Positions 15,459-18,827 of a stretch of DNA of 18,827 nucleotides are shown in pieces. Each line of letters begins with the position of its first letter. The stretch's first letter is position 1. This DNA comes from Rhizobiaceae bacterium (lineage in GTDB: Bacteria > Pseudomonadota > Alphaproteobacteria > Rhizobiales > Rhizobiaceae), in assembly GCA_028865845.1 (NCBI GenBank), contig JAGWJK010000003.1:1-18827 (forward strand), written 5' to 3'. Made by a program: the position numbers and the translations under genes. Under the pieces are notes generated by a model. That model did not search any database, was not told the origin of the DNA, and saw only the letters and a list, made by a program, of their open reading frames with translations.

Positions 15459-17255
15459 TCAAAAGGCTTCGGCGGCCAGTTCCATCATCGTGTCGGCGCC
15501 GGTTTCGATGCGGGCCTTGCGCAGTGCCGTTTCCGGCATGATGCGCTCCATGTAGAACCGCGCCGTGACAAGCTTGTTCTTCAGATAGTCCTGGCGGGCA
15601 ATGTCGCCGCCGGCAAGGCCATCCTGCGCGGCTTTCGCCATCTTCGCCCACATATAGCCGAGAATGACGAGGCCGAAGAGGTGCATGTAATCCGTCGAAC
15701 CGGCACCGGCATTGTCGGGCTTGGCCATGGCGTTCTGCATGAACCACATGGTCGCGGCCTGCACGTCGTTCAAGCCCTTTTTCAGATGTTTGGTGAAGAA
15801 GGACATGCCTTCGTCATTGCGATGTTCCTCGCAGAAATCGCTGATGTCCTTGAAGAGGGTCATGGCCGCGCGGCCGCCATTCAGCGCCAGCTTGCGGCCG
15901 ACGAGATCGAGCGCCTGAATGCCGTTTGCACCCTCGTAGATCATGGTGATGCGGGCATCGCGGACATACTGGCTCATACCGTTCTCTTCGATATAGCCGT
16001 GGCCGCCGAAGACCTGCTGGGCCATGACGGCATGATCGAAGCCCTTGTCGGTCATGACGCCCTTGAGGATCGGCGTTACGAGGCCGAGAATATCGTCCGC
16101 CGTCTGCCGCTCCTTCTCGTTGGCCGAGCGGTGTGCGATATCGGACTGCAGCGCCGTCCACAGCAGGAAGGCACGTCCGGCCTCGTTGAAGGCGCGGATG
16201 GTCATCAGGGTGCGACGGATGTCGGCGTGGACGATGATCGGATCAGCCTTCTTGTCCGGTGCCTTCGGGCCGGAAAGTGAGCGGCCCTGAATGCGCTCGC
16301 GGGCATATGCGGCAGCGTTCTGATAGGCGATCTCGGCGATGGCCAGGCCCTGCAGACCGACGCCGAGGCGAGCCTCGTTCATCATCACGAACATGGCGTT
16401 GAGACCGCGGTTCTCCGCACCGATGAGGAAGCCCGTGGCCTCGTCATAGTTCATGACGCAGGTGGCGTTGCCATGAATGCCCATCTTGTGCTCGATCGCG
16501 CCACAGGAAACCGTATTGCGCTCGCCGAGCGATCCGTCGTCCCGCACCATGAATTTCGGCACGATGAACAGCGAAATGCCCTTTGTGCCCTCCGGGGCGC
16601 CCTCGATGCGGGCCAGCACCAGATGGACGATGTTATCGGTCATGTCGTGTTCGCCGGCGGAGATGAAGATCTTCTGGCCGGAAATCCTGTAGCTGCCGTC
16701 GGGTTGCGGCACGGCCTTGGTGCGCAGCAGGCCGAGATCGGTACCGCAATGCGGCTCGGTTAGGTTCATCGTGCCGGACCAGACGCCCTCGACCATTTTC
16801 GGCAAATAGGTGGCCTTCTGCGCCTCGGAGCCATGCACCACGATCGCCGCGATCGCACCCTGCGTCAGGCCCGGATACATCATCAGCGACATGTTGGAAG
16901 CAGAGGTGAATTCGCCGACGGCGGCGTGCAGCGTGTAGGGCAGCCCCTGCCCGCCAAACTCTTCCGGCACGGCAAGACCGATCCAGCCGCCTTCGCGATA
17001 GGCGTGGTAGGCTTCCTTGAACCCCTTGGGTGTCGACACCGTGGCGTCGTCGTGGCGGACGCAGCCTTCCTGGTCGCCGGAATAATTCAGCGGAAACAAC
17101 ACCTCTTCCGCCATTTTGGCGGCCTCGCCGACGATCGCCTCGATCATGTCAGGGCTCGCTTCGGCAAAACCCGGCAGATTATTGTATCGTTCCAGCCCGA
17201 GCACGTCGTTCAGGACGAAAAGCGTATCGTTGACCGGGGCCTTGTAGACTGGCAT
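15459..17255 (-). CDS. Acyl-CoA dehydrogenase, long DmdC/FadE-like subfamily
   Basis: This 598-aa FAD enzyme performs the first step of beta-oxidation, the alpha-beta dehydrogenation of acyl-CoA. It has a short extra N-terminal segment ([20 protein letters not shown]), then the N-terminal, middle ([20 protein letters not shown] near 163-182, flavin-binding) and C-terminal helical domains. The catalytic base is Glu441 in [16 protein letters not shown]. An additional C-terminal helical extension after about residue 470 makes it about 600 aa, like the family that includes 3-methylmercaptopropionyl-CoA dehydrogenase DmdC. I recall many such proteins being annotated simply as acyl-CoA dehydrogenase. 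GGAGG lies 10 bases before the ATG. It is the first gene of the fad operon and next to the operator-bearing promoter. With thiolase and FadB downstream, a fatty-acid role is more likely than sulfur metabolism. Confidence 0.92.
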   Translation of the reverse strand: MPVYKAPVNDTLFVLNDVLGLERYNNLPGFAEASPDMIEAIVGEAAKMAEEVLFPLNYSGDQEGCVRHDDATVSTPKGFKEAYHAYREGGWIGLAVPEEFGGQGLPYTLHAAVGEFTSASNMSLMMYPGLTQGAIAAIVVHGSEAQKATYLPKMVEGVWSGTMNLTEPHCGTDLGLLRTKAVPQPDGSYRISGQKIFISAGEHDMTDNIVHLVLARIEGAPEGTKGISLFIVPKFMVRDDGSLGERNTVSCGAIEHKMGIHGNATCVMNYDEATGFLIGAENRGLNAMFVMMNEARLGVGLQGLAIAEIAYQNAAAYARERIQGRSLSGPKAPDKKADPIIVHADIRRTLMTIRAFNEAGRAFLLWTALQSDIAHRSANEKERQTADDILGLVTPILKGVMTDKGFDHAVMAQQVFGGHGYIEENGMSQYVRDARITMIYEGANGIQALDLVGRKLALNGGRAAMTLFKDISDFCEEHRNDEGMSFFTKHLKKGLNDVQAATMWFMQNAMAKPDNAGAGSTDYMHLFGLVILGYMWAKMAKAAQDGLAGGDIARQDYLKNKLVTARFYMERIMPETALRKARIETGADTMMELAAEAF

Positions 17256-17315
17256 CTGTCGAATTCCTCCAATTCGCTGCCGGTCTTCGCATCCCGGCCG
17301 TTGATCGACTATTAC

Positions 17316-17343
17316 AAAATATTGACGTTTGCGTAAACGTCAA
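17316..17343 (-). promoter_or_regulatory. fad operon promoter with embedded 9+4+9 palindromic operator
   Basis: TTGACGTTT-N4-AAACGTCAA (17322-17343) is a perfect 9-bp inverted repeat. On the minus strand its first arm gives a -35 box TTGACG (17343-17338). Sixteen bases later comes TATTTT (17321-17316), a four-of-six match to the -10 box. The operator thus covers the -35 and spacer, an ideal place for repression. The motif resembles acyl-CoA-responsive sites of MerR- or TetR-type regulators of fatty-acid or branched-chain catabolism (LiuR-like); that comparison is from memory. Confidence 0.65.
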
Positions 17344-17659
17344 ATTCGTGTGACGAGCTAATTTTTGCCGTATCGGATGTTTGAAGCGTCGACGCAAAAC
17401 AAGAGGGGGAATATCTGCGAAAACCGGGTCAGCAGCGCAACGGCTTAGACGCTTCCGGAGAGCCTCTGTTAGGCAGCGCCGAAGACGTGACCGCAATCAA
17501 ATTGAACTCAGATATTTCACAACTTTATCACGAAAATTACGAGAAACACGCAATTGAAGAGATTGTTGATCCGCCTTTATCGGCATCCCTTTGCGGGTGA
17601 GACGGCGCGGCTGCGATACAGCTTGACTCACGCTGTTTCAGTTCCACCCGCATCCATAA

Positions 17660-17675
17660 GAATATGAGCATATTC
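17660..17675. promoter_or_regulatory. AT-rich perfect palindrome in the podJ upstream region
   Basis: GAATATG-AG-CATATTC is a 7+2+7 perfect inverted repeat about 280 bases before the podJ start. A related AATATT-AAG-ATATT sequence lies at about 17696-17709. Its form suits a dimeric regulator. No family can be assigned. Confidence 0.4.
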
Positions 17676-17716
17676 AATAACAAGACTAAAATAAAATATT
17701 AAGATATTCGGCAAAT

Positions 17717-17733
17717 TTAACCGATTGTTTACC
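17717..17733 (+). promoter_or_regulatory. CtrA-like binding site upstream of podJ
   Basis: TTAACC-N5-TTTACC matches the alphaproteobacterial CtrA consensus TTAA-N7-TTAA with one mismatch and keeps the 11-base period of the two half-sites. Together with the GACTC site at 17625-17629 it fits cell-cycle control of a polarity gene. It is a pattern match only. Confidence 0.4.
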
Positions 17734-17792
17734 ACGTTTCGTGAATTGTGCGGAGTGAGCAGCGGTGCTTCGTGTATGCCTTTAAAATCCAG

Positions 17793-17930
17793 CGTTCATG
17801 GAACGTCGCTCTACCGTCCAGCCTGAGGAAAGCAGGGTAAGCTATTCCTCGCCGAACGGTCCACGGCAGTCCGCATCTTCTGGTGGAGGACAGGACCGCC
17901 GCAGCGTCATTGAGAATGACCCATACGGGT
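17793..17930 (+). other. Structured region before podJ, possible 5' leader or small RNA
   Basis: Four hairpins follow one another on the plus strand. CGTTC-ATG-GAACG is at 17793-17805. A longer one at 17813-17860 has outer stem ACCGT/ACGGT and inner GAGGAA-AGC pairing with GCT-A-TTCCTC around a seven-base loop. GTCATT-GAG-AATGAC is at 17906-17920 and ACCC-ATAC-GGGT at 17919-17930. The last ends 25 bases before the podJ start. No T-run marks an RNA 3' end. It may be the leader of the podJ mRNA. Confidence 0.35.
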
Positions 17931-17955
17931 TTCATATGTCGAAGCGAGCAAGAAG

Positions 17956-18827
17956 ATGAGCGGATCGCGGTCAAACCCTGGGTCAAATCCTGCCGGCACA
18001 AGCGACTGGACCTCGCTGGATGCGCTGAGCCGCACCATCGAAGGCCTGGAAGCCCGGATCGAAGGCCTCATGGGCACTGCCGGAGCACGCGAACCGCGCC
18101 AGCGCGTGGCAGGCGGCTATGCGACCGCACAGGATCGCGCGCCAATGCCGGAACGCCCGACGGTTTCCGAACGTCCCGTCCGCCTGGAGCGCGAGACCTA
18201 TGGCGGACGCCCCTACGAACGCCCCCTTCGCACCGAGCGCACTGAACCGGAAGCACGCCCCGATCCGTTCGCCGAGATCCGGCAGCGGCAGCGCGCGCTT
18301 GAGGCGAGCCGCGCCCGCCGCGAGGAGATTCCGGCCGCCGAAGCCGCGCCGGCACGGCGCGCTGTCGAAAACCCGGCCTTGCGCCAACCCCTTCCCTCAG
18401 CCCTGCGTCCTGCCGCCGAAAATAGCATCGATATCGCCCAGGCGCTCGTCAGCCTGCGGCAGGACCTGAAGCGCGATATCGCCGAAAGCGTTGCCCGCGA
18501 GGTCAATGCGCTACGCGGCGAAATCCGCGATATCCGCAGCAATGCAGAAGACCAGCATTTTGCCGCCGACGTGCGCGAGGACATGGCGCGGCTTGCCGAC
18601 AGCATCAACCAGCTCGCCGGCCAATCCGGCCGACCGGAGGCTGCCGACCTCAAATCCGAATTCGATGAACTGCGGTCGTTGATGGACGGCCTTGCCCGCG
18701 AGGATTCGCTGCACCACGTCGAGCGCCAGGTTCAGGCGATCGACACCGTCAGCCTGCAGGACGAGGTGGTTTCGCTTGCCTACCGGCTCGACGACATCAA
18801 GCAGCATCTCGGCAATCTCAGCGACAA
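17956..18827 (+). CDS. podJ: PodJ-like polar localization factor (N-terminal 290 codons, runs off the right edge)
   Basis: The reading frame is open from the ATG at 17956 to the end of the window. PodJ proteins organise one cell pole in alphaproteobacteria. They have a long cytoplasmic coiled-coil N-terminus, one membrane span and a periplasmic part with Sel1 repeats and a peptidoglycan-binding domain; only the N-terminal part is visible. Residues 20-39 (SLDALSRTIEGLEARIEGLM) are, as I recall, the conserved start of rhizobial PodJ. Residues 42-150 are rich in Arg, Glu, Pro and Ala and look disordered, and from about 157 on the sequence is heptad-like coiled coil. An in-frame stop at 17917 excludes an earlier start. 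The ribosome site is weak. A seven-codon frame starting at 17936 ends in an ATGA overlap with this start. The acyl-CoA dehydrogenase neighbour agrees with my memory of S. meliloti. Confidence 0.8.
   Translation, partial: MSGSRSNPGSNPAGTSDWTSLDALSRTIEGLEARIEGLMGTAGAREPRQRVAGGYATAQDRAPMPERPTVSERPVRLERETYGGRPYERPLRTERTEPEARPDPFAEIRQRQRALEASRARREEIPAAEAAPARRAVENPALRQPLPSALRPAAENSIDIAQALVSLRQDLKRDIAESVAREVNALRGEIRDIRSNAEDQHFAADVREDMARLADSINQLAGQSGRPEAADLKSEFDELRSLMDGLAREDSLHHVERQVQAIDTVSLQDEVVSLAYRLDDIKQHLGNLSD

Larger units (their letters stand above)
17344..17955. other. Long non-coding region between the fad promoter and podJ
   Basis: About 610 bp without a convincing gene on either strand. 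It contains a 10-bp palindrome GCGTCGACGC at 17386-17395, one GANTC methylation site (GACTC, 17625-17629), and an AT-rich block at about 17655-17735 that is the best promoter region for podJ. A group of hairpins follows closer to the podJ start. The open frames at 17179-17496 and 17729-18001 on the minus strand look like chance frames. Confidence 0.6.

Noticed and set aside
14312..15541. 409-codon open frame on the plus strand opposite the thiolase gene
   Set aside because: It is an antisense shadow; the thiolase on the minus strand has all its catalytic residues.
17729..18001. 90-codon minus-strand frame overlapping the podJ start
   Set aside because: It overlaps the podJ coding start and the hairpin region, has no ribosome site, and shows no family resemblance.
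1..18827. Mobile elements, CRISPR arrays, tRNA or rRNA genes, phage or defence genes
   Set aside because: I looked for them and saw no transposase or integrase frame, no regularly spaced direct repeats, no tRNA-like cloverleaf and no defence-system domains.

Overview
The window looks like chromosomal DNA of a rhizobial alphaproteobacterium (Rhizobium/Agrobacterium/Sinorhizobium group). It is GC-rich, with long antisense open frames that are by-products of that composition. The cyclic-nucleotide-gated K+ channel matches Mesorhizobium loti MloK1 in length and key residues. The right end opens into a PodJ-type polarity protein next to an acyl-CoA dehydrogenase/thiolase/FadB operon, an arrangement I recall from Sinorhizobium meliloti. 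No tRNA, rRNA, insertion sequence, phage gene or CRISPR array is visible.

Layout. (1) 1-2756, minus strand: a branched-chain/amide amino acid ABC transporter operon in the order binding protein, LivG, LivF, LivH, with LivH cut by the left edge. A divergent LysR-type regulator (2929-3843, plus) is separated from it by a short region with two perfect inverted repeats. (2) 3883-5844, minus: a membrane-anchored GGDEF-EAL c-di-GMP protein, followed at 5989-7023 by UDP-glucose 4-epimerase. (3) 7285-8352: the MloK1-like channel. 8472-9638: a fold-type I aminotransferase whose ribosome-binding site lies in a perfect 8-bp hairpin. 9835-10269: MscL, with a clear terminator. (4) 10560-11129: a TetR-type regulator. 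11404-11847: a small SnoaL/NTF2-like protein. (5) 11955-17255, minus: a three-gene fatty-acid beta-oxidation operon (acyl-CoA dehydrogenase, thiolase, FadB). Its promoter carries a 9+4+9 palindrome and its end a strong terminator. (6) 17956-18827, plus: the first 290 codons of a PodJ-like polarity factor, preceded by about 600 bp of non-coding DNA with a CtrA-like site, a GANTC site, an AT-rich palindrome and several hairpins.

How the parts work together. The left operon imports an amino-acid-like solute, probably under the control of the LysR protein beside it. The fad operon converts acyl-CoA through dehydrogenation, hydration, oxidation and thiolysis to acetyl-CoA. It is probably repressed by a regulator that reads the promoter palindrome; that regulator is not encoded nearby. 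The centre is a collection of single-gene units: c-di-GMP signalling, nucleotide sugar for surface polysaccharide, and two envelope channels.

I found no gene cluster that amounts to an undescribed system. The best leads are regulatory: the ribosome-site hairpin of the aminotransferase, the two operator candidates, and the structured podJ upstream region. All are sequence observations without experimental support.
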